DNA of 64,000 bases, taken from assembly GCF_002140715.2 (NCBI RefSeq), contig NZ_NGLE02000001.1:2508001-2572000 (forward strand). Direction: 5' to 3'. Position numbers and translations under genes: made by a program. Of this stretch, positions 18,454 to 26,662 are shown in pieces. Within the stretch, counting starts at the first letter, position 1. Each line of letters starts with the position of its first letter. Under the pieces are notes generated by a model. The model was not told where the DNA came from and did no database searches. It saw only the letters and a list, made by a program, of their open reading frames with translations. This DNA comes from Enterococcus sp. 4G2_DIV0659 (lineage in GTDB: Bacteria; Bacillota; Bacilli; Lactobacillales; Enterococcaceae).

Positions 18454-21212
18454 CAGAAAGTGTTTATTTTTTTGATGAGCATCAGCATTTAATTCGACTG
18501 GTTAAAGAAAATGAATTGATAGAAGTTGTGCAAGAAAAAGAAATCACGTCAAACAAAGATGAATTAATGAAGGATACGTTAAATGTATCGACTGTTTATG
18601 ATGAAGAATTAAATCAAGCAGCGTATATGGCTGTTAAAGAAAATGCCTCTTCGTACAGTCTGTATAGAATTATTTTAGATAGTGAATCAGAAAATAGTTT
18701 ATCTTTTGTAGGCATTAGTTTCGCACCAGATGAGCTAGATTCCTATGTGGTCAAAAATGTACAGGTGAAAAATGAAACAATTAAGACTACCTTGCAGAAA
18801 ATACTAGCTGAAACAGAATGGCGAGTAGGAAAAATCGACGTAAATTTACCTTCAATAACAGATGATTTCAGTTTTCTTTCTGTAAGGGATGCGTTAAAAA
18901 CTATTCAAGCTCATGGGTGTGAAATTTTATTTAAATATAAAATTGACGGTATTGGCATCACGGATAAATGGCTAGAAGTCTATCGTGAAATCGGCAAACC
19001 TAGCAATCAACGTTTTACTTATGGCGAGAAAGCTTTAAGTATTGTAAAAGAACAAGATCGAAATCAAGTCTACACAAGTTTGATTGGTCGTGGTCGTGGA
19101 GAAGATGTTGGTGATGGTAAAGGGAAGCGGATTGAATTTACCGATATTGAATGGAAAAAAGCAAACGGCAAGCCATTAGATAAACCGAAAGGGCAAAATT
19201 GGCTAGAGTTCCCTGCAATGACGAAACAATATGGTATTCCTTTAAAAAATGGTGGAATGAGGAAACGTGAAAAAGTGATTGTTTTTGATGAAGATGACGA
19301 TCCAGCTACATTATTACAGCACACGTATGAGTCTCTTATCGAATATTCTCGTCCGTTAACGCAATTTAAAACAGAGATTTTAGGCGGAGATACAATCGGA
19401 AATACAGTGACCATTCATCGACATGACCGAAATTATCATTATAAAACCCGAATTTTTAAAGTGAAAATCGATCGTTTAACTGGAAAAGTTGAAGCAGGTT
19501 TAGGTGATAATATAACGAAAAGTATCTCAAAAGCAACTTCAGAGCTAAAAGGAAATGTAAATTCTTTAGAAGAGAAAAAAATGACTTTTTATGATTCGGA
19601 AGAAATTTCTAAGTGGCAAGATGACATTATTCGAGGGGCCAGAGGCGGTTCTATAAAATTGATGAACGGGATTGAAACAGGAAAATCTAATAGTCGTGAG
19701 CCGTATCAAATGGTATGGATGAATAAAGATTCTTTGGAAACAAGCGATCATTTTCTAGTAGCAAATAGTGAAGGCATTGGTTTTATTGACGGAGATTTTA
19801 ATAAAGGGAAGTATAAAACAGCTTGGACCATTGATGGAAAGTTCAATGCTGATTTTATTCAAGCAGGAACGATTCGAGGTCGAATGATAGAAGGTTGCGA
19901 ATTTAGAACACTAGACGATACATTTCAAATAAAGATTTTAGATGGAACTATTATTTTTAGTGACAAAAAAGTAAAGAAAAGATTAGGGTCTATAAGCGCA
20001 ACATTGAGTAATGGGAAAGTAAATGGATTTGCGGTTATTCAACAGCCAGGGTTTATTTTTTCGTTGAATTCTGGAAGTAAAGATAAAGAAAATACGTCTA
20101 ACTATGTTATTCAAATACCAAAAGCAAGCACCATGGAAGAACCTAAGTTAAATTCACGAGCACTATGGAAACATAATGGTGATTTGCACATTACAGGTAA
20201 GTTATTCATAAATGGAAAAGAAATTACAGGTAATGGTAGTGGTGGATCTGGTGGTACTCCGCCAACTCCACCGCCAGAACTCACAACTGATCAAGAAAAA
20301 AATGCATGGGTAATCTGGCAATTCTTTAAAAATAAAGGATGGACAGAGCAATCTATAGCTGGAATGTTAGGGAATATCCAATCGGAATCAGGCATTATAC
20401 CAGATATTGATGAAATAAGTGGTGGCGGTGGTTATGGACTAACCCAATGGACACCAAAATCTAAACTGGTTAATTGGTGCAATGAAAATGGGCTAGATTA
20501 TCGAACGTTGGATTCTCAATGTCGACGCATACAATGGGAAATGGAAAACAATGTTCAGTGGTTTTATAATTCTTTACGTCCAGATATCGATTATATATCT
20601 TTTAGAGATTTTACGAAACTTGCTGATGTTGCGCATGCTGCAGAATGTTTTATTGCATTGTACGAACATCCAGAAAACCCTTATCAACCGGCTAGAGCAC
20701 AGCAAGCCCAATATTGGTATGACAAGTTAAAAAATTTGAAACCTGGAACGGCAACTGGAGCGGCTGGATTGGCTCATTTAGAAACATTGTATAAACAACC
20801 TTTGGGAAACGGGCAATGCTATGCAGTATCAGCGGAATATTCTGGATTTTTGGGTGGTTGTGGCTTAGGTGCAGGTACAGGATATCCCTTAAATCACAAT
20901 ATTGGCGATACAGAAGCGGCAGCTGAAATAGGTAGTGCTTATGATTGGGCGGCAGTTGGATGGAAAGTAATTTTTAATCCGACATATGAACAGCTAGTTT
21001 CTGGTGCAATCATTAACTGGAAACGTGGAGGAAATATAGGTGGCTTTAATGTTGATTATACTTATGGTCATACAGGAGTCATTCGAGGTATAACAAATGG
21101 TGGTTTTCAAACCTATGAACAAAATATCGGTTTAGGACAAGTGGTTGGAAAATATGAACGTCTATGGATTGGATCAAGTGAAATCAGTTCAATTGTTATA
21201 CCACCTAAATAA
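18450..21212 (+). CDS. Tail-tip protein (Tal) with lysozyme and CHAP domains
   Basis: This 920-residue protein has the prophage tail N-terminal region (about residues 1-370), a beta-rich linker region, a Gly/Pro linker (GNGSGGSGGTPPTPPPE, about 590-606), a Phage_lysozyme2-type domain (about 610-770; IAGMLGNIQSESG carries the catalytic glutamate region and GYGLTQWTP) and a C-terminal CHAP domain (about 775-915; nucleophile cysteine in GNGQCYAVS and histidine in YGHTGVI). Such proteins open the peptidoglycan locally during DNA or particle entry. Two hydrolase domains on one tail tip is notable in a locus lacking a separate endolysin. Confidence 0.85.
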   Translation: MTESVYFFDEHQHLIRLVKENELIEVVQEKEITSNKDELMKDTLNVSTVYDEELNQAAYMAVKENASSYSLYRIILDSESENSLSFVGISFAPDELDSYVVKNVQVKNETIKTTLQKILAETEWRVGKIDVNLPSITDDFSFLSVRDALKTIQAHGCEILFKYKIDGIGITDKWLEVYREIGKPSNQRFTYGEKALSIVKEQDRNQVYTSLIGRGRGEDVGDGKGKRIEFTDIEWKKANGKPLDKPKGQNWLEFPAMTKQYGIPLKNGGMRKREKVIVFDEDDDPATLLQHTYESLIEYSRPLTQFKTEILGGDTIGNTVTIHRHDRNYHYKTRIFKVKIDRLTGKVEAGLGDNITKSISKATSELKGNVNSLEEKKMTFYDSEEISKWQDDIIRGARGGSIKLMNGIETGKSNSREPYQMVWMNKDSLETSDHFLVANSEGIGFIDGDFNKGKYKTAWTIDGKFNADFIQAGTIRGRMIEGCEFRTLDDTFQIKILDGTIIFSDKKVKKRLGSISATLSNGKVNGFAVIQQPGFIFSLNSGSKDKENTSNYVIQIPKASTMEEPKLNSRALWKHNGDLHITGKLFINGKEITGNGSGGSGGTPPTPPPELTTDQEKNAWVIWQFFKNKGWTEQSIAGMLGNIQSESGIIPDIDEISGGGGYGLTQWTPKSKLVNWCNENGLDYRTLDSQCRRIQWEMENNVQWFYNSLRPDIDYISFRDFTKLADVAHAAECFIALYEHPENPYQPARAQQAQYWYDKLKNLKPGTATGAAGLAHLETLYKQPLGNGQCYAVSAEYSGFLGGCGLGAGTGYPLNHNIGDTEAAAEIGSAYDWAAVGWKVIFNPTYEQLVSGAIINWKRGGNIGGFNVDYTYGHTGVIRGITNGGFQTYEQNIGLGQVVGKYERLWIGSSEISSIVIPPK

Positions 21213-21238
21213 TCAATTTTTAGAAAGGAGTGAAACAA

Positions 21239-22114
21239 ATGTCAATTATCTATCCAATTTTTTTATCAACAACACAACCAAATGATAATATTCCAACACT
21301 TATGATTCGTCAATTTGACGAAGGAACACAAGTGTTGGATGTGACAGTGACAGAACATGGGAAACCAAAAGACATGTCCAATTTGACCCCTTTTTTCTGT
21401 GTTAAGCAAGGGCATCACACAGGCTTAGGTATTTCAGAACAAAAAGTTACTAAAATCATTGATGCGAAAAAAGGGAAGTTTCAATATACATTAACAAATT
21501 ATGATATGCAAAATGTTGGAGAAAATACAGCTTACTTTAGTTTTAGAGAACTTCAAAAAGACTTAAGTTGGCGCCAACAATTTTCAACAAGGGACTTTAC
21601 TTATCAAGTAAAAGAAAGTATTTATGAGGATGGAATCAAAGATAGCAACTATATTTGGACATTTGAAGAAATTTTACGTTATTTTACTGAATGGGTGAAA
21701 ACTTGTCAGGAAGTTTATGATGACTGGTATTTAGCAGCACAAGAAGAGTTACAACGGATTATTACAGAGTTTCAAGGGTGGATTAAAACAAATCAAGAGT
21801 GTTATGATCAATGGACTACGGTTCAACGAGCAGAATTCGATCAATGGTTTGCTTCGATTAAAGAAATCTTAGATGAAAATGCAGCGGGGAAACTGCTGAA
21901 TCTGCTTGAAGAATTAAAGAAAGCTCACTTTACTCTGAAGAGCGGAGAAGTAGGTGTTCTTAGAACGATTCGTGATGATAAATTTAGCTTGAATCATACT
22001 GTGACTAAACTAGGAACTGTTACACATGAAAAAGAAGCATCCGCTTTAGTAGTTGCAGAAATCGACAGTCAAAAACAAAATACCTTCTTTTTACGAAAGG
22101 TGGGATCGATATAG
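21239..22114 (+). CDS. Baseplate upper protein (BppU-like)
   Basis: Starting at ATG 21239, 8 bases after AAAGGAG, the protein has 291 residues. The N-terminal domain (about 1-135, PTLMIRQFDEGTQVLDVTVT, FTYQVKESIYEDG) resembles the BppU N-terminal domain that attaches to Dit. A long helical middle rich in Trp and Gln (YDDWYLAAQEELQRIITEF, DQWFASIKEIL) follows, and the C-terminus ends KVGSI, a motif shared with the next two proteins. It probably carries the small fibre proteins downstream. Confidence 0.75.
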   Translation: MSIIYPIFLSTTQPNDNIPTLMIRQFDEGTQVLDVTVTEHGKPKDMSNLTPFFCVKQGHHTGLGISEQKVTKIIDAKKGKFQYTLTNYDMQNVGENTAYFSFRELQKDLSWRQQFSTRDFTYQVKESIYEDGIKDSNYIWTFEEILRYFTEWVKTCQEVYDDWYLAAQEELQRIITEFQGWIKTNQECYDQWTTVQRAEFDQWFASIKEILDENAAGKLLNLLEELKKAHFTLKSGEVGVLRTIRDDKFSLNHTVTKLGTVTHEKEASALVVAEIDSQKQNTFFLRKVGSI

Positions 22115-22345
22115 ATGGCACATGAAGTAGAGGTAAAAAAAGTAATGGAAACAGACGAATCTGGTGTACAACGTCAAGTCTTTCCAGAAACCCATGCAAG
22201 TGCAATTATCGGATTAGATAAAATCGAAACATTAGGAACAGGTGTAACCTCAATCAATGGAAAAACAGGAGATATTACACTAACAGCTAAAGATTTAGGT
22301 GTACAAGGAACAGGAATAACAATAGAAAAGGTGGGAACAGTATGA
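22115..22345 (+). CDS. Small tail-fibre adaptor protein
   Basis: This 76-residue protein begins directly after the baseplate gene stop. It contains the [16 protein letters not shown] segment, a version of the YPKTHxxAxxGL motif found in the next two genes, followed by a short [14 protein letters not shown] beta segment known from phage fibre trimers, and ends KVGTV. It overlaps the next gene by ATGA. A trimeric adaptor or shortened fibre is the best guess. Confidence 0.6.
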   Translation: MAHEVEVKKVMETDESGVQRQVFPETHASAIIGLDKIETLGTGVTSINGKTGDITLTAKDLGVQGTGITIEKVGTV

Positions 22346-22671
22346 TAGATATCGTTGAATTAAAAAGTGATGGCGTCCTTGTTTATCCAAAAACACATGC
22401 GAATGCAGTGGAAGGATTAACAACAATCAAAGGTGAAAAAGGAGACACAGGACCAGCAGGGCCGGTTGGTCCAAAGGGAGCGACAGGAGCAACTGGACCG
22501 CAAGGCGTAAAAGGATCGACAGGTGCAACAGGACCACAAGGACCAGCTGGACTGAATGCGACAACGACTACAGCAGCAACTCAAACAGCTAATGGATTAA
22601 TGAGTGCTGCAGATAAGAAAAAATTAGATACATTACCAACAATAACTTTCAATAAGGTGGGATCAGTATAA
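22342..22671 (+). CDS. Collagen-like tail fibre protein
   Basis: The 109-residue product has the anchor motif [13 protein letters not shown] (about 14-26), then about 14 Gly-X-Y triplets ([19 protein letters not shown] onward, residues about 32-73), then [19 protein letters not shown], a motif common in phage fibre C-termini, and ends KVGSV. Collagen-like stalks in phage fibres form triple helices and act as length-variable spacers. The stop overlaps the next ATG (TAATG). Confidence 0.78.
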   Translation: MIDIVELKSDGVLVYPKTHANAVEGLTTIKGEKGDTGPAGPVGPKGATGATGPQGVKGSTGATGPQGPAGLNATTTTAATQTANGLMSAADKKKLDTLPTITFNKVGSV

Positions 22672-23252
22672 TGGCAGATATCGTACAATTAGAAGAAAAA
22701 GGGAATTTGCTTTATCCCAAAACGCATGTAGATGCAATTGATAGACTTGAAGAAACTGTAGTGAAGAAAAGTGGAAATGAGACGATTGGTGGGGTTAAAA
22801 ATTTTAAAGATGGTTTGCAGAGTGGAAGTAAAGAAGTTGCTACAAAGGCTGACTACTTTGGGTTAAGTCATACTGGGAAATGGACTTTGACAGCTGCTAG
22901 TAATAAATTACCATTAGGTAGCACCTCTACTTCAAGTGTATTTAATTTTTGTACTTTGAATTCATATGACGTGACTGTAAATGAAAATATTACTGCTCTT
23001 GTTGGATACATGGCGTCTGTCCATTTTGAAACTGTAGGTGGTTGGGCTGATGTTAGATTATATAGAAATGATAGTTTGGTTTCAGCTGCTGCACTTTCAA
23101 GCCCTCAAGGATTTATGTTATCAGGCTCAGGTTCAAGTTTAGTTAAGCTAGCAAAAGGGGATAAATTAAGCGTTAGGATTATTATGGATAGTAGTATGAT
23201 TAATAAAGTAAATGGTAGAAACCCCAATTTGACAATTGTTGGGTTGGATTAA
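22671..23252 (+). CDS. Terminal tail fibre / receptor-binding protein
   Basis: The 193-residue protein starts with the same anchor motif (LLYPKTHVDAIDRL), then ETIGGVKNFKDGLQS, a repeat widespread in phage fibres, and a C-terminal beta-rich globular domain of about 130 residues (from WTLTAASNK to TIVGLD) that looks like a TNF/C1q-like jelly roll. It is the last gene of the tail locus and the best candidate for host recognition. No lysis gene follows. Confidence 0.65.
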   Translation: MADIVQLEEKGNLLYPKTHVDAIDRLEETVVKKSGNETIGGVKNFKDGLQSGSKEVATKADYFGLSHTGKWTLTAASNKLPLGSTSTSSVFNFCTLNSYDVTVNENITALVGYMASVHFETVGGWADVRLYRNDSLVSAAALSSPQGFMLSGSGSSLVKLAKGDKLSVRIIMDSSMINKVNGRNPNLTIVGLD

Positions 23253-23694
23253 GATTTAAAGTATTTTAAATGGAGAATTATCATCAAACACAAGTTTTTT
23301 TAATTTTACCCTTACTATACAATATGTTTTGAGGGAAATAATTTCAGTTTTTAATTATTTAGTGCAATACACAGAAATCTTCAATTTGGCGTTTTTTTGA
23401 ATTAGCTAAAGCTGTATCGTTTTTTACGAGTTAGTTATTTGTAGATTTTGTCTTAAGCAAATTATTTAAACGATTGTAAAATTTTTTTAGTATAATAATT
23501 TGAGCGAGGGATAATAGATAAACTTGTTTAGCGAAACCTCTAGTAATATTCAAGACATACAGTCGAAGGCCTTGCTTGAGATTTCAAAGTTTGTGAATGT
23601 GAAGCATGTAGAGCTGGTTTTCGGTCGTTTACTTTGGGCTTAAATTTGAAAAAATTAACGAAATCTGTGGCTGAGAAAAGTGTGTATATTAGTA
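23253..23694. other. Non-coding stretch after the tail locus
   Basis: No open frame of note is present. A TATAAT box at 23491-23496 lies in an AT-rich region and precedes about 200 bases of higher complexity sequence that runs into the hairpin at 23695-23741. See the separate candidate RNA entry. No lysis genes, attachment site or insertion sequence is found in this interval. Confidence 0.5.
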
Positions 23695-23741
23695 AAAACG
23701 AGTCTGCTTTTGACATTGTGAATCAAAAGCGGACTCGTTTT
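23503..23741 (+). ncRNA. Candidate small RNA between tail locus and tRNA-Arg site
   Basis: A TATAAT at 23491-23496 without a clear -35 box, followed by about 190 bases of non-coding but compositionally more balanced sequence and a strong terminator hairpin, is the layout of a small RNA gene. Short internal pairings (GAGG/CCTC, TCAAG/CTTGA) are visible but no known RNA family is recognised. It could equally be untranslated trailer of the tail operon. Confidence 0.25.
23695..23741. terminator. Bidirectional terminator at the ancestral tail locus/tRNA boundary
   Basis: Arms of 19 bases (23695-23713 and 23723-23741) pair with a single T-G wobble around a 9-base loop. T-rich sequence follows on both strands. 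Before prophage entry this hairpin lay just downstream of the leftward tRNA-Arg gene, so it probably terminated both the tail operon and the tRNA. Confidence 0.85.
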
Positions 23742-23774
23742 CTTTCTTGAAGAGGACTATGCCTCATATTTAGT

Positions 23775-23787
23775 AATACGCCAAGAG
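23775..23787. other. attL core of the prophage
   Basis: AATACGCCAAGAG is repeated exactly at 60785-60797 inside the tRNA-Arg gene. Bacterial sequence lies to the left and phage sequence (CGAAATAAACC) to the right. Confidence 0.85.
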
Positions 23788-23800
23788 CGAAATAAACCTG

Positions 23801-23844
23801 AGAGCTGTAACTCTTATCAAGTAAGGAATGCAGCTCTTTTGTTT
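23801..23844 (+). terminator. Possible phage-end terminator next to attL
   Basis: AGAGCTG (23801-23807) pairs with CAGCTCT (23831-23837) around a 23-base loop, followed by a T-rich stretch. It could stop read-through into the integrase gene from the left. The long loop makes it uncertain. Confidence 0.4.
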
Positions 23845-23849
23845 TCTCT

Positions 23850-23870
23850 TACACCTAAAATACACCTACG
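23850..23870. other. Left arm-type integrase sites
   Basis: Two tandem copies of TACACCTAAA/TACACCTACG (23850-23859 and 23861-23870) lie 65 bases inside attL and overlap the 3' end of the integrase gene. Near-identical copies occur inside attR, the layout expected for arm-type binding sites of a lambda-like integrase. Confidence 0.55.
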
Positions 23871-25002
23871 AGCCACTTTCGATATTTTTGAAAAATTCCT
23901 CTGTAATTCGTTTATTCTTTTCTCTGATTTCTTTATTTAATGTACTGTAATATTGCAATGTGACAGAAGCATCTTTATGACCTAACTGTTTTTGTGTATA
24001 GATCATGTCACTTCCGGCAAGAACTAGTAAATCTACTCTAGCATGTCGAAAAGCATGAGAGGTAATTTTTGGAATACCAGCGATTTTGCATTTTTTTTCA
24101 AGATATTTATTTAGTGCTTTATTCGTGATAGGGACTCCGAATTCATTTGTAAAAAGATATTCCTGTTTTGCACTGTGTAAGTTAACGACCTTTTTTGATT
24201 GTTCTGATTTAGCAATATAATCTTTTATAATCGTTTCTAAGTCAGATGGTAAGTCTACCATTCGAACAGAATTCACAGTTTTTGTTGTTGTGTTTTTTTT
24301 CGTCCTCTTGTAATCAAAAGCTTTATCAACTGATAGCACATGGTTTTTGAAATCAAAATCATTTTTAGTAAGACCTGTAGTTTCTTGAAATCTTGTTCCC
24401 AAATACATCATAACCAATGAAATATACTTAGACGCGCTGTCCTCCGATGTGAGTATAACCTCTTTCAAAGTCAGCCATTCATCGGGAGTTAAAGTTTTCT
24501 TTCTTTCTCCAGTAGTATCACGTCCTACAACTTTTGCTTTATTAGCTGGATTTTGGAAAAGATAGCCAGAATCAATAGCTTCAGTAAACATAGCTTTTGC
24601 TATTTTATGCTTATCAGAAACTGTTTTTTTAGCAAGATTCAATTCTATCCCCATGTGATTAAGCCAACGTTGATATTTAATTCGATCAATTGCTTTAAGA
24701 GATATTTCAAGACCAAAAAATTCTACTAATGATTTTCTAGTAGCTTTTATTTTACCAAGGTGTTCATAGCCTACCGTCCCTTTTTTGAAAGTGTCAACCC
24801 AAAGATCAAAGAAAGGAATTAGTAACATTTTTTCTGGTGATATCCCCATTAACGCATCATTTTTTGCTTTAATCTCAATGTCATAACATTGTTGAGCAGT
24901 GAATTGCGTTGTATATTTATCAATCCATTTACCACTAATAGGACTCTTTACTTTAAATCTATATGAATACATACCGTTTTTTAATTTTTTTGGTTTAGCC
25001 AT
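23866..25002 (-). CDS. int: Tyrosine site-specific integrase
   Basis: Started at the ATG at 25002 (MAKPKKLKNG), behind GGAAGGA, the enzyme has 378 residues; the longer open frame lacks a binding site. It has an N-terminal AP2-like arm-binding domain, a core-binding SAM-like domain (about 60-160) and a catalytic domain with R in GTRFQETTGL, HAFRH with the second arginine, GHKDASVT and the nucleophile in LQYYS. It catalyses integration and excision at tRNA-Arg. Its position next to attL, pointing outward, is canonical. Confidence 0.92.
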   Translation of the reverse strand: MAKPKKLKNGMYSYRFKVKSPISGKWIDKYTTQFTAQQCYDIEIKAKNDALMGISPEKMLLIPFFDLWVDTFKKGTVGYEHLGKIKATRKSLVEFFGLEISLKAIDRIKYQRWLNHMGIELNLAKKTVSDKHKIAKAMFTEAIDSGYLFQNPANKAKVVGRDTTGERKKTLTPDEWLTLKEVILTSEDSASKYISLVMMYLGTRFQETTGLTKNDFDFKNHVLSVDKAFDYKRTKKNTTTKTVNSVRMVDLPSDLETIIKDYIAKSEQSKKVVNLHSAKQEYLFTNEFGVPITNKALNKYLEKKCKIAGIPKITSHAFRHARVDLLVLAGSDMIYTQKQLGHKDASVTLQYYSTLNKEIREKNKRITEEFFKNIESGS

Positions 25003-25024
25003 TATATCTGTTCCTTCCAAGTAA

Positions 25025-25045
25025 GTTAGCCAAAACATTATGAGG
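25025..25045. repeat. 21-bp direct repeat, copy 1
   Basis: The 21 bases starting GTTAGCCAAAACATTATGAG recur exactly at 27167-27187 in the same orientation, and the first 14 recur inverted at 60611-60624 near attR. The copy lies just upstream of the integrase start. Function unknown; binding site for excisionase or trace of module exchange are possible. Confidence 0.75.
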
Positions 25046-25095
25046 GTAGATATACGGGCTTTTTTTGCATCACTCCTTTCAAGTGCGTCATTTGG

Positions 25096-25644
25096 TTATT
25101 TTATATTTTCAAATACTTTTTTATATTTGTTGAAAACGTCTTGATCCATTTCTGTACTAGCATACAATAAAGATTTAATATTTTTGTTCTCGCTAACATT
25201 AACCTTGTATGTTAGGTTACTTTCATAAAAAATTTTACTTTCAGAAATTTGATCATCATTTTGATAGTTAACTATATTAATATAGTCTTTTACTTCTTCA
25301 CTTTTATCTTTTACAACAAAAACTAATTCACTCTCAGGTATTGGTGAATCATTAGTCCAGTTCTCTTGATCAAAGAAATTTTCTGATGAATTGTACATTT
25401 TTAAGTCATTGTTAAGAAAAGCTTCTGCAATTTTTTTGTTTATATCTGATGATAAACTTGATGTTACAGAAGTTTTATCTTGTTTACTTTCCTTAGCCTC
25501 TGAACTAGATGAACTTTCCAAGTCCTTTACTCTAGTTTCTAATTGATCAACTTTGCTATCAGATGTTTCTTTTTTCTCGCTGTTAGATCCGCAGCCAACT
25601 AAAAATAATCCGCTTAACAAACTAAAAATAATAATTTTTTTCAT
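25096..25644 (-). CDS. Prophage lipoprotein in the lysogeny module
   Basis: The 182-residue protein has a lipoprotein signal with lipobox LVGC at residues 15-18, then a highly charged Ser/Glu/Lys-rich helical stretch (about 20-75) and a compact C-terminal domain of about 100 residues. It sits between integrase and repressor, transcribed with them, so it is expressed in the lysogen. Lipoproteins at this place in other Gram-positive phages (Ltp of TP-J34) block superinfection; that role is only suggested here by position and architecture. Confidence 0.75.
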   Translation of the reverse strand: MKKIIIFSLLSGLFLVGCGSNSEKKETSDSKVDQLETRVKDLESSSSSEAKESKQDKTSVTSSLSSDINKKIAEAFLNNDLKMYNSSENFFDQENWTNDSPIPESELVFVVKDKSEEVKDYINIVNYQNDDQISESKIFYESNLTYKVNVSENKNIKSLLYASTEMDQDVFNKYKKVFENIK

Positions 25645-25667
25645 TTCAATTCCTCACTTTTCAATTT

Positions 25668-26306
25668 TTATAAGCCCATTCTTATAATTTCGATAATTTT
25701 TGAATTGTCACCAGCATATCTATAATTATTTAATGTTTGTCTTGCGATGTTGGGGTTAAGCATAAATAACTTTGTCAAAAAATCAAATAGCCGGACATAG
25801 AGAGCAGCATTGCTTAGCTGGAATTCGTTGCACATTTTTGAGAAACTCATTCCACTTTTTAGGCAATCTTTTATTGCCTCATTGTTAGCCATCGCTAGTG
25901 ATGCAAATACATTGGCTCTTTGCTCTCTTGGCATATCCTCTTCTGAATAACCACTACCATTTAACAATTCCGAAAATCCTTGCCTATATTCCTCCTGGTT
26001 TAGATCAAAAAAGAAATGGCCAATTTCATGTAAAATAGAAAAACGCTGTCTACCATCAACCATTGATGTGTTGTAACTTATGCCGACAGCATCGCCCATT
26101 TTTAATATATTTGCAGAGAGTAACTTGGATGAAATGTGACCAAACCCATATGGAACGATCTTGATATTTTCCACATCTATTGCGTAATCTCTATAATGAT
26201 CCCACCGTAAATCTTTTAGTTCAAGTCCGTAGTAATTAGCAACTTTTTCAATAACTTGATAACTTTGATCATGGTATTCAAAATAAGTGTCGTAGTCTAG
26301 GTTCAT
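25668..26306 (-). CDS. ImmA/IrrE-family metallopeptidase
   Basis: The 212-residue protein contains the zinc-binding HEIGH motif (about residues 92-96) and the downstream glutamate in EQRANVFASL, the signature of ImmA/IrrE peptidases. Such enzymes cleave the adjacent phage or ICE repressor on SOS or cell signals, starting induction. It is encoded directly after the repressor on the same strand, as in ICEBs1 immR-immA. Cleavage of the neighbour is inferred, not seen. Confidence 0.88.
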   Translation of the reverse strand: MNLDYDTYFEYHDQSYQVIEKVANYYGLELKDLRWDHYRDYAIDVENIKIVPYGFGHISSKLLSANILKMGDAVGISYNTSMVDGRQRFSILHEIGHFFFDLNQEEYRQGFSELLNGSGYSEEDMPREQRANVFASLAMANNEAIKDCLKSGMSFSKMCNEFQLSNAALYVRLFDFLTKLFMLNPNIARQTLNNYRYAGDNSKIIEIIRMGL

Positions 26307-26320
26307 TCAGCATCATCCAA

Positions 26321-26662
26321 TCACTTCTCTAGTTTTTTCTTCATAAATTCAAGATAATCTTTTAGTTCTTCTTTCAATTTTTCTTTATCTTCATCAGACA
26401 GATCCTGAGTGTTTAATCTAAAGAAAGTGATTAAATCTTCATCACCAAGTTCATCAGAAGTGGTTGGATTGTCGGTTCTTCCAAGAAGGTAGTCAGTTGT
26501 AACGTTAAAATAATCAGCAACCTTTTGTAAGTTGACACCACCAGGAACTTTTTTCTTCCAAGCGTATAATGTGTTTTTGCCAAGTCCAATTCTTTCTTCT
26601 AATGTATTAACTGAAATCCCTTGTTGATCACACAGTTTTTTTAACCTGTCAAAAGCTGTCAT
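26321..26662 (-). CDS. Prophage repressor, XRE family
   Basis: The 113-residue protein has an N-terminal helix-turn-helix (about 5-58; NTLEERIGLGKNTLYAWKK) and a short acidic C-terminal tail with no LexA-type autoprotease domain. It diverges from the Cro-like gene over an operator region with repeated palindromes. Inactivation most likely depends on the ImmA-like protease next to it. Binding site AAAGGA precedes the start. Confidence 0.87.
   Translation of the reverse strand: MTAFDRLKKLCDQQGISVNTLEERIGLGKNTLYAWKKKVPGGVNLQKVADYFNVTTDYLLGRTDNPTTSDELGDEDLITFFRLNTQDLSDEDKEKLKEELKDYLEFMKKKLEK

Larger units (their letters stand above)
14187..23252 (+). mobile_element. Stand-alone siphophage tail module (capsid-less)
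   Basis: Eleven same-strand coding units encode a full long-tail assembly: tube, two chaperones by frameshift, tape measure, distal tail, tail-tip lysin, baseplate protein and three small fibre proteins. No integrase, repressor, replication, terminase, portal, capsid, connector, holin or endolysin gene is adjacent. The order is that of siphophages of Gram-positive hosts. The tape measure and tail genes are all intact, which is unusual for a decaying prophage. F-type tailocins such as Listeria monocins have the same tail-only content but also carry lysis genes, which are missing here. Confidence 0.75.

Noticed and set aside
22430..22560. Gly-rich repetitive DNA as a non-coding repeat
   Set aside because: It is a continuous Gly-X-Y coding stretch within the collagen-like fibre gene.
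14187..23252. Complete prophage
   Set aside because: No integrase, attachment repeats, packaging or head genes are found on either side.
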